64,000 bases of DNA from Onchocerca volvulus (lineage: Eukaryota; Nematoda; Chromadorea; Rhabditida; Onchocercidae): contig HG738137.1 in assembly GCA_000499405.2 (NCBI GenBank), positions 21,352,603 through 21,416,602 on the forward strand, given 5' to 3'. Below the pieces are notes generated by a model. That model did not search any database, was not told the origin of the DNA, and saw nothing but the letters and a program-made list of their open reading frames with translations. Position 1 is the first letter of the stretch; every line of letters starts with the position of its first letter. Of this stretch, positions 16,028-28,893 are shown in pieces. A program made the position numbers and the translations under genes.

Positions 16028-19000
16028 AAAAGAAAAAAAATTGTGAGATTTTAAAAATTATTTATCGCATTCTTTTAAAGAATATCATAGTCACCATGTT
16101 TCATCGCTTCATGAAAACCTTAATATAAACTTCAACCAACCAATAATCATTATAATCTTTATAATGCGGTTTCTTAAGTTGTAACTCAAATAATTTCAAT
16201 TACGAGAAGTCAAGAAATAATTATATAACTTTGTTAAAATGAAGCGTCATTTCACTTATATTATAAAATATGGAGCGAAAATAAATGTGCAGCATTTTTT
16301 TAATGGCAATCTTTGAAGATTTCTTTGAAGAGAAAAGCGACTTTTTATAAGAAGACAGTGTAAGTATAGTTATCTTAAATGCAGAGTTTACTGATCTAAT
16401 AAATGGATCATAATAAGATGACAAGATTGTTGACAGGATAAAGAGGAGCAGCAGGGTATCCAGTAAATTATTCGATGAAAATAGTGTCATCACAGCTATT
16501 ATCCAATGACGCCTCCACTCCTTTCATTCACTCTGCAGGGATCAACTGATGTAATACAACATCAGCAGCAATACAATACATTATGTCACTAGTTACTGCT
16601 AAATCTTTCCACATAGCAGTAATTTGAATAATTTTTACTCATTATAGAAAAAGTAATAGTCAATTGAATAAAATCTGCATCTTTCATAAAATCTGCTAGT
16701 TTTGCTCATTAATTTTCTAATTTTCAAGTGCTAACTTGGCGAAAACTAGAGAGCTAGTTCTGTTGAACTGTAACCTTTAATCTCTCACGATTTTCCTGTT
16801 CATTTTTAACTTTTTTTCGTCTAATTGATACGAACTTATATCTTGATTTATTTCCATCTTTCTAACTGTATCTTATTTCCCCTTTTATACTTCTAACTTA
16901 TTTATAGAAAGTTATCCTCTCATCGAAAAAATATCTGAAACAACCTAAATATTTTTATCCCACGGTGTGAATGAGATATCGCTTTTTCAATTTACTGTTT
17001 CCCTTCAAAAAAGTCATTCTCTCAAGAAGCAATGTATTTTATAATTATAAAGTCTTATGTAAGTTCAGCTAAAAATATATAAATCTAAATTTTTGATTTT
17101 CATCCAAGATTTCATTTTCTTTTTTGATAAAATAAGATAAATAAAGCAAACAAAGTTTGCAAAAACAAACATACCATTTAAACCACCTGATCGACATTGC
17201 CTTTCGGCCAACCATCGTGCTGTTCGCTGAGCATCGATCATTTCTAAGCAGTCTGCTATCGCTAGACTTCCCAAACAGCAATATACCTGACAATTAGAAA
17301 ATTCTTTGTTTTTAATACTATTTAAATCATATTTCAAATATAATACTAAAAGCAAAATAACTGTAATCGCAAACCTGTCCAGCATGGCTTTCTGAACCAG
17401 GCCTAGTTCCAAATCCACCATCGAAATTGTAACAATGAAGAACGAAATCAATAGCCTTTTCTATATTTATCGAATTTTCTAACCTTCCCTACAAAAATAG
17501 ATAAAAATCTATTGTTTACATTCTACCTATTTCCGTAGAGAATACTTTATAACAAAGAGAGTTAATTCCTTTCACCTTTCAAAAATTTATCTACTCTTTC
17601 CAAAAAAAGAAAAAAAAAAGTAGTCTCACAGTACTCAATAGGTTTTTTTTACTAAACGATCTTATTTCCTGTCATTTTCATTTCATTTGATCTATATAAA
17701 AAGGAACTATTAAGTCTATCTTAAAAAGAAAGATTTTCAGCTAAATAAATTCGTCATTATGTTTAAACTTACAAATGTTTTCCTAGACTTACAATCAAAC
17801 GAAGCGTCGCCAATGCACAAAATGAGAAGCGAGTATCAATCTCATTGCATTCATCGCCGCCAAAACTCCCATCTTCATTTTGTAAGGATGTCACATAACA
17901 GGCTATCGCATCTGTATCAATTTCATCTAATTTATTCAGCATTATCATTATCTGAAATACTTCAAAAATTTGAACAAAGGATTTCTTCAAAGAATTATAC
18001 AGATTCTAATATTTTGCTAATTAATGTTTTCTATAGAATCCAAATTCATAATTAAATTCAGAGTTTTCAGTATTTTAAGAGTCTTTAGAATTTATCTTCT
18101 AAAAGTTAAGCTTTACTTTTACTAGAAAATAAATTTACCTCTTAAAAGTCAAACTCTATTTTTGTTTAAAAAATATAGTAAGAACTATAAAAATAACATA
18201 GTGTAAAATATGAATTCCCAGTTTAATTGCATTTCCAGGTCTTTTAGATTCAAGATTTTGAAAAACATGATTAGGAATATGAAAGTTTTTAAGCAGGTAA
18301 ATTTAATAAGCGGAAACAAACAAGAAGATAATATCTATGATTGAAATCACACAGAAAAAAATAAAGAGTAAAATAATCTATCAATAATGGTCAATAAGAA
18401 TGTATGATAAAGATCAGGAAAATCAGTGATGATGATATACTTTAGTAAGTCCATATCTAAGCAGCGAGAAAAACAGAGTACAAGGAAAATGCGTTAATAA
18501 TTGGACACAATCATCAATTTTTAACCCAAAAAGATGAACTGATTTACATTGCACAATTATACTTTTACCTTCTCCACCTCTCTTTTGATTAGTACCGCAA
18601 GATAATCCTTCATTAGCATATTTTATTTGCATGTGGTAAACTATGAATTACGGGCGGCAAATACGAGTCAAAGGAAACCTACCAGAAAAGAAGTCACAGG
18701 TGCGTCAGGGCCGGTCATTAGAAGTCAGACGGTTCGTTTCATGATATAATATAGATAAATTTACGCGCATTTGACCATTAAAAAAATGACTTAATTCTTA
18801 GACTTCATGAAGTTATAAGTGAAATGAACATGCTGATTTGATTTTTAACTGAGTCGCAATTTTTTTCCCATCATATCTACTTTCGACAAACTCTTAAAAT
18901 CAATCAGTGCTATTATGAATCGCATGATTTATTTCATGTGTATTCATTTGAGAGAAAATTTAAATTCGGTTAGAAATTCACTGCTATTAAATTCGTTTAC

Positions 19001-19859
19001 AAAACCCTAATTGCTATATGTTTGTGTGTGTCTATTTGCAGAATCGAATCAAATTATCAGATGTACAGCAGCAGCGACTGCTTCTGTAACAATTTAGATA
19101 ATAATAAGCTCAAGTTTACTTGTACAGCACTCAATGTATGCAGTAAGTGGGCATCATGTTGTTCAGCAGGTGCAAAGCCACCACTTGGTTGCTGACATTG
19201 CTTCACGTAATTAGCAATCTCATTAATATCCATTTCATCTAATTTCCCCATTATGTCCATTGCTTGCAAGCACCAATATATACCACTCATTCGAAGATAT
19301 TCCGCAGCAACATTTTCCTATAATTAAAAGTCGTGAAAGTTGATACTTCAAGGAACTCACAGCTGAACTCTCAAATTCATTTCATTACGAGGAAAAATGA
19401 AAATTGCGAGTAAAAAACTATATTAAGATTAATATGTCTTTTTTATAGATGATGTAAAGGATTAATTCTTTACAATATCAAAACAATAATATTGATTCTG
19501 ACCGTTAATGAAAAATGATTATTTGGAGATATTAACCTTATTTTAGACTATCTGCAAACTCAATATGGTTCGGGGCAATGGAAAATTTTTTATATTATCG
19601 GTGACACATATGAAAATATGAGGTACACCAAAGAAAGTATGAATCACGTAAAAAAAATAAAATTCTAAAAAGTCTAGCAAACATAATTCCGTAGCATCTA
19701 TCCAAAAGGTAAGAAGTCATTAAGCGAAATACTTACATAAGATTCTTTATTTTCGACATATTGTTTGATGAAATCCACATGCTTTGTAAGTAACAATTCA
19801 CTGATTGCGTCTTCGCTAATATCCACATCTTTACGACAATAGTCAAGGAAAATATCCAT
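14779..19859 (-). CDS. RABGGTB: Rab geranylgeranyltransferase subunit beta
   Basis: Catalytic beta subunit of the enzyme that adds geranylgeranyl groups to C-terminal cysteines of Rab GTPases presented by REP. Eight exons (19737-19859, 19120-19317, 17793-17951, 17375-17488, 17175-17286, 15338-15426, 15140-15211, 14779-14910) join in phase to 332 residues; the human protein has 331. Prenyltransferase repeats are visible as [88 protein letters not shown] and [16 protein letters not shown]. The expected zinc ligands are present: Asp and Cys in PDVCY, His in DPFHT. The GSESHAGQ and CRSGGLNG blocks favour RABGGTB over the farnesyl or GGTase-I beta subunits. The 2.2-kb intron between exons 5 and 6... 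at 17174-15427 region (1.7 kb) contains a 48-bp A tract. Expected to work in the cytosol with an alpha subunit encoded elsewhere. Confidence 0.97.
15978..16025. repeat. Poly(A) tract, 48 bp
   Basis: An uninterrupted run of A followed by A-rich sequence, in the intron between exons 5 and 6 of the Rab prenyltransferase gene. I see no transposon features beside it, and no retroposed gene upstream of it. Length may vary between individuals or by assembly error. Confidence 0.9.
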
Positions 19860-21573
19860 ACTTAAATCTTAAAAAACTGAGAAACTAAGCTTACTGAAGT
19901 TTATCGAGAGTCTAAAAATACGAGGTACATATCAAATGATAAAATTTAATAACAATATGAACCAATTTGGTGACAACTATCTCACGGTGACAACTATCAT
20001 ATAATCACAATCCTCATATCTGTCCAGTAATTATCACGATCCCCAATGATATTGCATAAAGATATCACAGTATTCGAGGATGAGTGATTTAACATATGTC
20101 ACATGATAAGTACCGTATTTATCTATTGTGTGCTCATTAGAAAATTATGCTCAAATCTTGATAACGGTACCTCATTTACTATTAGGTAATTAAAACATGT
20201 AAAAAAGATGCAATCAATCACGACATGAAGAAAGAGTATAAAAAAGGAGAAAATCAGACACAAAATGTCAGTAGTTTCGTCAAAATTTTCATCTCCTTCT
20301 CCTTCATTCTTTTCGTCCTCCTCTTTCTCGAAAAATATGTCAACAGATGGGCAAATGAAGAAATGGGTGACAGCAAGACATCATCACTTACAGGAGAAGA
20401 TTCAAATTTGATGGCAAGGAGAGGGGCTGAAACTTCGAATCTGATTCGTTTAAAAAATTTATGTACAGAATTCTGGAGAAATCTTCCCATATCACTAATA
20501 AATATTTGCATTTATTTCTTACATATCTGCTTAACTTATTTGTTTTATAACTATTTTGTTGTTCAATACAATACCGCTTTTGATGATGTGGGACAGATCT
20601 ACATTTGATTCCTAGGGGATCCCGAAAGCTCTCAATTAATTCATCCTTTAAAATAAAGAATATGGCAAAATATTTCATCGAATTCGAAACTAACATCCCA
20701 CAAACAGGTATACCAAATATGAACAACTTTTATTCATATTTTCAAAAAGAAAAAAGCAAAATTTCTTCCACTGTGAACAACGAAGCAAACCATTTTGAAA
20801 AACAAAAATTCCAATCCTTGCGGAAAAATCGAAAATTCACACAACTAAATAAGCGACACAAAAATTAACTCGTATTAGGCATCAAGAATTTCATATGAGC
20901 AAAAAAAAAAAAAGAGATATGATGTATATAATTCATGAAAAGAAGGATAAAATCAACGAAATTAAAATAATTTCTTTAGAAAAAAATCCTTGGAAACAAT
21001 TTTTGAAAAATTCCTGTGCTACTTTGGAAATGATAATTCATGTAAAAAATACACATTTTATTCAGCATTCAAAATCTTTCGTACTTTCTTTTCTTTTTCA
21101 TTTAAACCTGATTCTGAGATCAGGCTGTGAGCAATCGATTAAAGATAGGCATAAACTGAATACCACGTACTGATAAGATAAACATTGGAGCTGAACTTCA
21201 ATATTTTCAGACAGCATACTTAAAAAACGCATAGTGACACAACAATAAGGACGATATAATGAGAAAAAGACAATAAAGACTTAAAATAGTAGGAAAATCT
21301 CGTGCCTTTCGGCCAACTTCTATCTGATCCTTAAAAGATTATCCATTAATAAAACTTAACTATCTAATTAATTATTATGCATGACGTGAGATCTTTAATC
21401 ATGAAATAAGAAAAATATGTAAACATCGTATCAGTTATTTGATTTCAATTTATTACAATAAGAAAAATAAGTGAGCAATTTTTTAAAGCGGAATAAAATG
21501 AATAGAATCAAGTAAAGTTAAAATAAATGGCCAGATCCTCAAGAAGCAATAATTATGTATAAAATTATATATT
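19860..21573. other. Intergenic stretch with loose open frames
   Basis: Three consecutive plus-strand open frames (20225-20608, 20605-20868, 20895-21173) cover much of this gap but use Lys/Asn/Ile/Phe-rich codons as expected from random AT-rich DNA, share no frame and show no recognisable domain. Minus-strand frames overlap them. I treat the region as intergenic; an unrecognised short gene cannot be excluded. Confidence 0.45.
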
Positions 21574-24500
21574 TTAAATTTCTCTAATATTATTGTCGAG
21601 TAAAAGATTTCGCAGTCGTACAATCTCTTTTTCAAGCTCATGAATACGGTCCTTGAGAGATTCCACATTTTCTCCAATTTTATCAAGTTTAGCAACAATT
21701 TCAAAAGCATGAGGTCGTTCTTGTGGATTCTCTTTACACATTTCCTGAATTAACTTTGCCTGAAATATGATAGTGACCAATGATTGTTGATCAGTATAAT
21801 ACAATAATAAATGGCTAATAAATACGAACTGCGTGGGACAAATAATAAAAATTTCTTTGTCTAATGTGATCTTCACAAAACCCTTTACTTCTCATCGTGA
21901 AATCAAAATAAAAATCGATAAAAGTACTTCAAAATAGACAAAGTTTACTCCAGTATTTTAAAAGTTCTGTGCATTAATACTGGCCAACATCCAACAACAT
22001 CGACATAACAATAAATTTCATTTTATGAATGAATATAATGCACTGTCGAATAAAGTAAGAAAGACAAAGATGGTCGAAAGAAATTAATAGATCTAGTACA
22101 TCGATGGCATGCTATTTCACTTAACAATTATCAACATCTATTGAAATTCAGGAAATTTTTGATGTTCTTGATTAGTTTCATGAATTTTATAATTAGCTAG
22201 AATACTCATATCGGTCAGTTTTTCAGCGCAATGATCTCGGTATCACCAGATCTGAGCACACATCTAGAAAAACTATTTAGGTTCATTTGTAACAAGCCAT
22301 ATAGTTTCAATTCTGGTTTTTTTTACTGGAAACTAACAGAATGATTATTTTTGACATTCAATTAGTGACGTTCATGATGTGATTATTGAGATAATGATTG
22401 TATTAAGATAGATGAGAGATCACTTTCAAAGCTTTTATGCAGCTGTTTTCATAATTCTCATGTGCATTCTAAGATGAGGAAACAGAACTGGATGGATTTG
22501 ATGAAGAAAATTCTGGGAATGTAATGAAAAATACTTCATCTTTTCTACACTTTATTGCTATGATAAAGTGTGAAAATTTTTAATGGAAATGATTCTAACG
22601 ACAATAGATTAGGATTATTTTTCAGTCACAAATCAGAAAATGGCGAACCTCGTCAGGAAAAGTAAGTTTGAATTCTTCGCTCAATTTTCCTTTCTTCAAC
22701 TTCCCAATAATCTCTAATCGCTCCATTTGTGTAAAAAACGGAACACATAACTCAAAAAATACAATTCCAGCGCTGTAGACATCAACCTGAGTATTTCATT
22801 AGATAATTAAAATGCATTTTTTGTTTCAAAAACTGCGCTTTCCATAATTCTTCTGTATAAAATCTAAATGGATAAAGAAATCTTGATAACTATTGGGGTT
22901 AATGAAACCTAATCACTAAAATATTACACAGTATGGCTTTTATGGTCCTTAATGCAGGTTAAAATTAGAAATACAAGCAAATTATTCTCAATTCCATGTA
23001 AAAAAATAATAATTTACTTACTGCTGTATCGTAGACAGTAGAATTCTGCTGTTCAGGTGCTGTGTACACAGAAGTACCAACACCCTCACTGTGTGTGATT
23101 GTTATCTCGTTTTCAGTAACTATAGTATTATAAACCATTTTAGTCTGGTGCAAACATGCTAGTCCAAAATCGCCCAAAAGTACGGATGGAAATGGAGAAG
23201 AGCTCTCATTACGAAGGAAAATATTGCTCGGCTAAAATCAAATTATATCAAATACAGATATTTCTGTTTAATCCAATAATTAAAAATTCAAGTAGCATGA
23301 TCAAATTCAATGAGCACTACTTTCTGCTTTCGAAAATTTAATTGTTTTGATGTTCAAAAACTGGATCATATTTAACCTTTATAGTATTGATTTAAAATCA
23401 AAGCAATTAAACTATATTTTCAAGCTGCTCATTGATAATATATTTTGAGACAAAGAACTTTCGCAACTTTTACAGTGTGAAAAAAATCGATATTGTTTAC
23501 ATCAAGATGATGTTGAACAAACAATAACTTCAAATTTAGTAAAAAACAATGTCAGAAATTCAAGAATTCAATAATTAAGAAAATCACTAATGCGATGTAC
23601 AAATGAGTTAAATAATGTAAATAATTAGAAAATCACTTCCGACGTTCCAAAACCATATTACAGCAAAATTATTTTTATAAATAAAAGCAAATGAAATTGA
23701 TACAAGTCAATCAAATGATATTAAAATAAAACCATTTCTCGGCGAAAAACACGATAACATTGCTATTTTTTGAACTTTTTTTCCAAGTTATGAACTAAAA
23801 TAACAAATAATCAATTGATTTTCTAAAATCTAAGGAGAAGAAAAACAAACTTTGATATCCCGGTGAATAATTTTTTTGGAATGTAAGTGAGCAACTGCAG
23901 ACATCAATTGCTCCATGATGCTTCTATTCAGTTGTCGATCAATCTTTGGTCTGATTTCTATAACGAATTTAATTCACGACGTATATTTCAATAATAATAA
24001 AAAAAAAAACTTCCTGATATCCAATTGAAAGATTAATGATAATCTCCAAAAAATGAAAATAAAAAAAAATACCGGCATTTCGTTCAGCAAAATAATCGCT
24101 GAGAGTACGTGAGCAAAGTTCCATTTGTACAAACATAATTGCAGTACCCTTAAAATAAATTTTATCAATGCAAAGGATTTCAGGTTTAAAATAAATAAAT
24201 TATGTTTACCGATTGAGGTAGCATTAAATTTATTGGATCGGTTGCCTTGTTCACTCTTGCAACCTTCAAATTTTGATTGACAGAAATGTTTCGGCGCAGT
24301 TTCCATTCTTCTGAAATCGATGAACTTGAAGTAGTTGAAGATTGCCTCCAAAAACGACCTTGTTTAGCAGGAACTGCATCAAACCGTTCTCCCGAATCAT
24401 TTTCACCCTAAATTAGATAAAATCAAGTCTGATTTTATGTTCTATGACAGGTTTTTTGTTGTTCGATATTTCACAAAGACCCATTGATTTGATCGATCAC

Positions 24501-27500
24501 TCGAAGTTCATATTCAGCAAGTGCGTTATCTTTTTAGATTTGCACAAAATTAGTCCTATGGAAAATTGATCTGCTGGATGTTTTAATAAATCATCAGCTG
24601 CAGAAAGGTAAAAGTTCATTTCACCAGTTAAAACAACGTAAAACATATTAATTTTTATGGAATTACAATACAGTGCGATTTTTTGCGAAAAGATTTAAAC
24701 AAAAAGGAATTTTTCTCATTTATTTTTACTTTTTCGGAAAAAGTTGTTGAATTTTTCCGATACAGAACCAATGCTGAAATTTTTTCCGATACAGAACCAA
24801 TGCTGAAATTTTTTCAGAACCTATCGGGGATACATACCATTTGAGCAAGCTGTGAATAAGCATTAGTTGGCGCTGAAATATTTTTTCTTTCATCCTCAAA
24901 TGAATTCTTCTTCCAAATAAATTCCTCCCTAAATTTTAAATTTTATTTAAATCACAAAACTTTAGTTTATTCATAATGAGAACAAAAATAAAAAGAACGT
25001 TGTGTCCAGAGAAAATAACGATTAAGATTAAAACGTGTAAGAAAGAACAACCATCTAACTCACTCATCATTAGAACAACCAGCATTCTGCAGGGATGATG
25101 GTGCTAGCAGATCTTGCAACTCTACCCAAGCTCCATAATATCGCACAATATTTCTGTGCTGAACAACTGCTAGCAGACGAACTTCATTGACAATCTACAA
25201 TTCAATGAATTTCGAGAACTAAATAAAACAACTCATATCATTTTAAAATAATCTATCAAAATTAGATCTGTACCAGAGAAATTCAACAATTAGAAAGCGA
25301 AAGTTGGAGGATGGCATAAATGAAAACGTTCTGCAATAAAAAATCGTTTTCTAGAATTATTAATTAAAATAATTACAAGCAAATAACCTTTGTCACCGGT
25401 TCAGACATCGTCAAATTGAACTGAATTTTTTTTATGGCATAGTCGCAGTCATCAATATTAGAATGTACCTTAAACGAAAATTCATGGTGAGAAAGCATTT
25501 CAAGTCTTCAAACTACGAAATCTTACATTAGCCTTACTGACATAAACAAAATTTTTTGAGCATGATAAAAGAATCGAGCATGACAAAAATATCTCGGTTT
25601 AAATTAGTTCTACAGGCAAAATTTATATAATTTATGTATGTGGTTATGTATCAAAAAATTCATTTTTTTTTCATAAAGTAAAGAGAAACTTCGAATCTCT
25701 AAAATCTAAAGTCCTAAATATTACATGAAAAACTTGTCCAAAGCCTCCACATCCAATTCTTCTGATTTCTTTGAAATCGACGCTATATCGGCTCGATAGA
25801 AAATAATTCTTTTTTTCGGGAATATTAATGGTTAAACTGTAATCAGACTACAAATTACTCGGATTTTTTCCTTGAAAAACAAACTCAAAAGCAAATCTTT
25901 CTAAAAAAAAAAGAATGAACTTTTTAAAACAAACCTTTTTTATAACGAACTTTTTTCAATATAATGATAAGATCATATCAGATTAATCATTAAGCTCCAT
26001 CATTTTTTTTCCCTTTAAAATAAACCTCTTTTTATATAGTTTTACGAGGTTAATGTACCTATTTTCGATTTTTAGATTCGCAGCAGCATTTAGAGTTTCC
26101 ATTATTCTTCTTCTTATTGCAAGGCGAAAGGCTTCGTAATCTTCAGAGAGATAAGAGGAATGGATAAAACGTCCAGCAACTTGTCTCAAAACTGAAACAA
26201 TTATCTGATTTAGCAGTTCATCCTTAAATGAACTCTAAAGAGCTTGATAAAGAGAAAAAATTTTAAAAGTAGTAGCTCTGAACAATATATCTGAAGACCA
26301 AAAAAGTAGATCCTTAAACTGGAAAAAAAAAAACTCGGATGATAGTAGTCTGTCAAGTTCAGTTGAGAATTAGCATAACAATTATTGGCATTTCAAAGTT
26401 GGTAAACTTGGGGCATAAAATGATAACGAATGTGATAAAAGAAATTCCACCTAATTCTATTATCAATAGCGCAAGAAACATAAAAAGAAGAAAGTAGATT
26501 TGAATGATGAAAACAAATATATTTAACAAACTGTGGAATAATCGATGAAAAATATATCGACTTTCCACAATAAATACAAAAAGTACATGAATACATGAAC
26601 TTATAGAAGTGTTGATCACAAAAATTAGATATTGAAAATTATACCTTCTCGAAAGCGAATATTCAAACCATCAAATTCACCGTCGCAAAGCATTTCAATA
26701 ATCGATGCAAAAAAAATTTCCATTTGAAATTGTTTCATCCTTCCATTCTTATTTTTCATCCTTTTTGGTGAGTAATAAATAGACTTATCTTCATTATCTA
26801 AATAAATACTAAATTACATTGAATATTTCAAAAAAGCACATTACTGTAAATGCATACACTTGAAATGTATACATTCCAAATTATTTATAGTGCAGTATTT
26901 ATGAATCAAAAACATTTAGGAATAAGAATCCTTTAGAAGGACGAATATTTATCTTCCAAAGACTGTCTCAAACAACTTGATCATATTTTAAAGATGCTAA
27001 CTATGCCTTCCAAAAACAACAATTTCAGATAATGAAGTAAAAAAATGTATCAAAGGTAAGAGAAAAGAAAGGAAAATGCTCAAAAAATTTATTAAGGTAT
27101 TAATGAATTAAAAAAATCTCTTTATTTAGATAGAAATATAAAGAAAAAGTAGAATAATAAAACAAATGTTCCATGAAAACCTGCAGAAATCCTCGGAGTG
27201 ATAGCCCACTTTTCCAATTCTTCGTTCCTGTTATTACAATCACCACTCATTTCATTAAAAGACAGTAATTCTGGAAGTTCCTTATCCTTCAAACCACTCT
27301 GTGAATTTCTTTCTATTGCACTACTTTCTTGCTCAATTTTCAAATTATCTGAAATCGTTATCATAGTTAATTAGATTAAACGAGGATTGAGTTAGTGAGA
27401 AGAGAACAGACACTACCACAAGTTAACAATGTTTTTCATAAGGTATTAAGAAGTCAACTTTTCAATACTTAAATTAAATCTTAGCGTGGAAAGCCCAACT

Positions 27501-27767
27501 CATAACCAGTTCATATTATCGCAAAGCTACGACTAGCACATATAAATCATCGAAGGTTACTTTGTTTCAAAATTTAGCAAATCTCTACATGGATTCATAA
27601 CTGAACAACTAAAAATGAAATCTCCAGATGCCATGTTAGCATTTCAATCATCGACATTATTGTTAGCGTCTTTCGCGTATTTTCTCTTCATCTGCACAGT
27701 TGTCATTATTTTCGAATTCAGAGCTTATTTCCGATTCAGCTCTAGAACTGTCAATAGCACTGCACTC
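21574..27767 (-). CDS. EIF2AK1: HRI-like eIF2-alpha kinase (EIF2AK1 type), 5' end uncertain
   Basis: Fourteen exons join in phase to about 602 residues: 27698-27767, 27181-27348, 26645-26797, 26059-26191, 25725-25791, 25388-25468, 25064-25194, 24838-24928, 24210-24407, 24073-24148, 23851-23957, 23022-23231, 22649-22786 and 21574-21759. The start codon exon was not found. Kinase signatures are the glycine loop IGCGGFGQVFH, the Lys in DYAIKKI, HRNIVRYYGAWVEL, catalytic HRDIKPSNIFL, GDFGLAC, and activation/P+1 loop GTSVYTAPEQ. An acidic/serine-rich insert of roughly 100 residues sits between the lobes, the hallmark of eIF2-alpha kinases. Before the kinase, SSYLSEDYEAFRLAIRRRI resembles the HRI N-terminal region. 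After it comes a short coiled coil (ESLKDRIHELEKEIVRLRNL) placed as in vertebrate HRI. No HisRS domain (GCN2) and no lumenal or membrane segment (PERK) is present. Expected to phosphorylate eIF2-alpha under cytosolic or mitochondrial stress. Confidence 0.88.
24752..24809. repeat. Perfect 29-bp tandem duplication
   Basis: Unit 24752-24780 is followed immediately by an identical unit 24781-24809. It lies in an intron of the HRI-like kinase, just downstream (in gene sense, upstream) of exon 24838-24928. Confidence 0.95.
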
Positions 27768-28893
27768 CTACAAAAAATTAAGTATAACTCACTCGCCAAA
27801 ACCAATTTTAATTAGCTGAAGATGCATCTTGTAATAAAGAAAATGAAAGGAGATATATCTCCATTTTAAAATAGGATTGTATAAAATCAATGTAAAATGA
27901 AATTGATTCGTGAGTTCTTGAAAGTTGAAGTTCAGCTATGTTCATAATGCAGCATTTGTATCATGAGGAAAATATATACTGCATTAAAATGAGTATATAT
28001 ATTTTTATATCTCTGACAGTTATATTTTTGATTGCCACTCCGAATAATTTTTTTACAGATCGATTTGGAGCTATGTGCATTACATTAACGCGTAGTAACA
28101 CGCAATGCTGATTTACTTCAAGATAAGCACTACAAATAGAAAAATTTAGTAATAAGACTTGGCCACGCAATGGTAAAATATATCCTACAATGCATTCGAT
28201 AATTTGATTGCTGCTAATAATTCAACGCTAATGTTTCACGGATATCAGTCTTTTGACGACAATATCGAATTTCGAATGAATGTGAAAGATTCAGGATTAT
28301 TTGAAGATATTAAATTTTCTTTATCAATATTTTGATAAGAACCCAAGAATAAAGCACGAAACAAATTCCAGCGGATTTTCCCACCAAAAATACTGAATGA
28401 TACCCAAATTAAGAAAATTTAATTACGAAGCAACAGAGGGGAAAAAGAAAAGAGAAGGAAGAAAAACAGAAAATAAGTCCTTTAAAGTTGAAATAAATCA
28501 GCCTTCCCAATTTCAGGGACTAAAAAAATTTTAAACTTCATCAACTAAACAAATGAATAAATTCCAGATAAATAACTGCAGCTGAAATTGTCATCACCTG
28601 TAATCATTAAGAAAACTTTATGTGCAATATGCAGTAAAATAAAGCCACTTCAAAAGGTGGATATGTAAATGCATAGAAATGGTAAAAAATAGCAATAGGT
28701 ATGAAAGTTCAATTCTATAGAAAAACATGTTGAATTTTTTCCATTTAAATTCACAATTTCTAATCAAATTCTTAAACAACAATCAGTAAAAATAGTCTAT
28801 ATTTACATGTGTTTTTTCTTTATATAAATTAAGAAAATTGAAAATTCACGAATCAGAACGGTTTTTCCAAAATAACATTAGTTCAGCCTATAA
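27768..28893. other. Gap between the kinase 5' end and the ALR gene
   Basis: Should contain the missing first exon or the promoter of the HRI-like kinase. A minus-strand frame at 27961-28170 is open but shows no domain and no convincing splice donor leading in phase to 27767. Otherwise AT-rich, nothing recognised. Confidence 0.4.

Noticed and set aside
20225..20868. Consecutive plus-strand frames of 127 and 87 codons
   Set aside because: Composition is that of random AT-rich DNA, with no domain, splice linkage or conserved motif; one such length is expected by chance in 64 kb.
27615..27815. 66-codon plus-strand frame with a hydrophobic stretch
   Set aside because: Antisense of the acidic/serine-rich 5' exon of the HRI-like kinase; the minus strand has matching splice phases.
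27961..28170. 69-codon minus-strand frame as the first exon of the kinase
   Set aside because: No donor that joins to 27767 in phase could be identified and the sequence has no HRI-like features.
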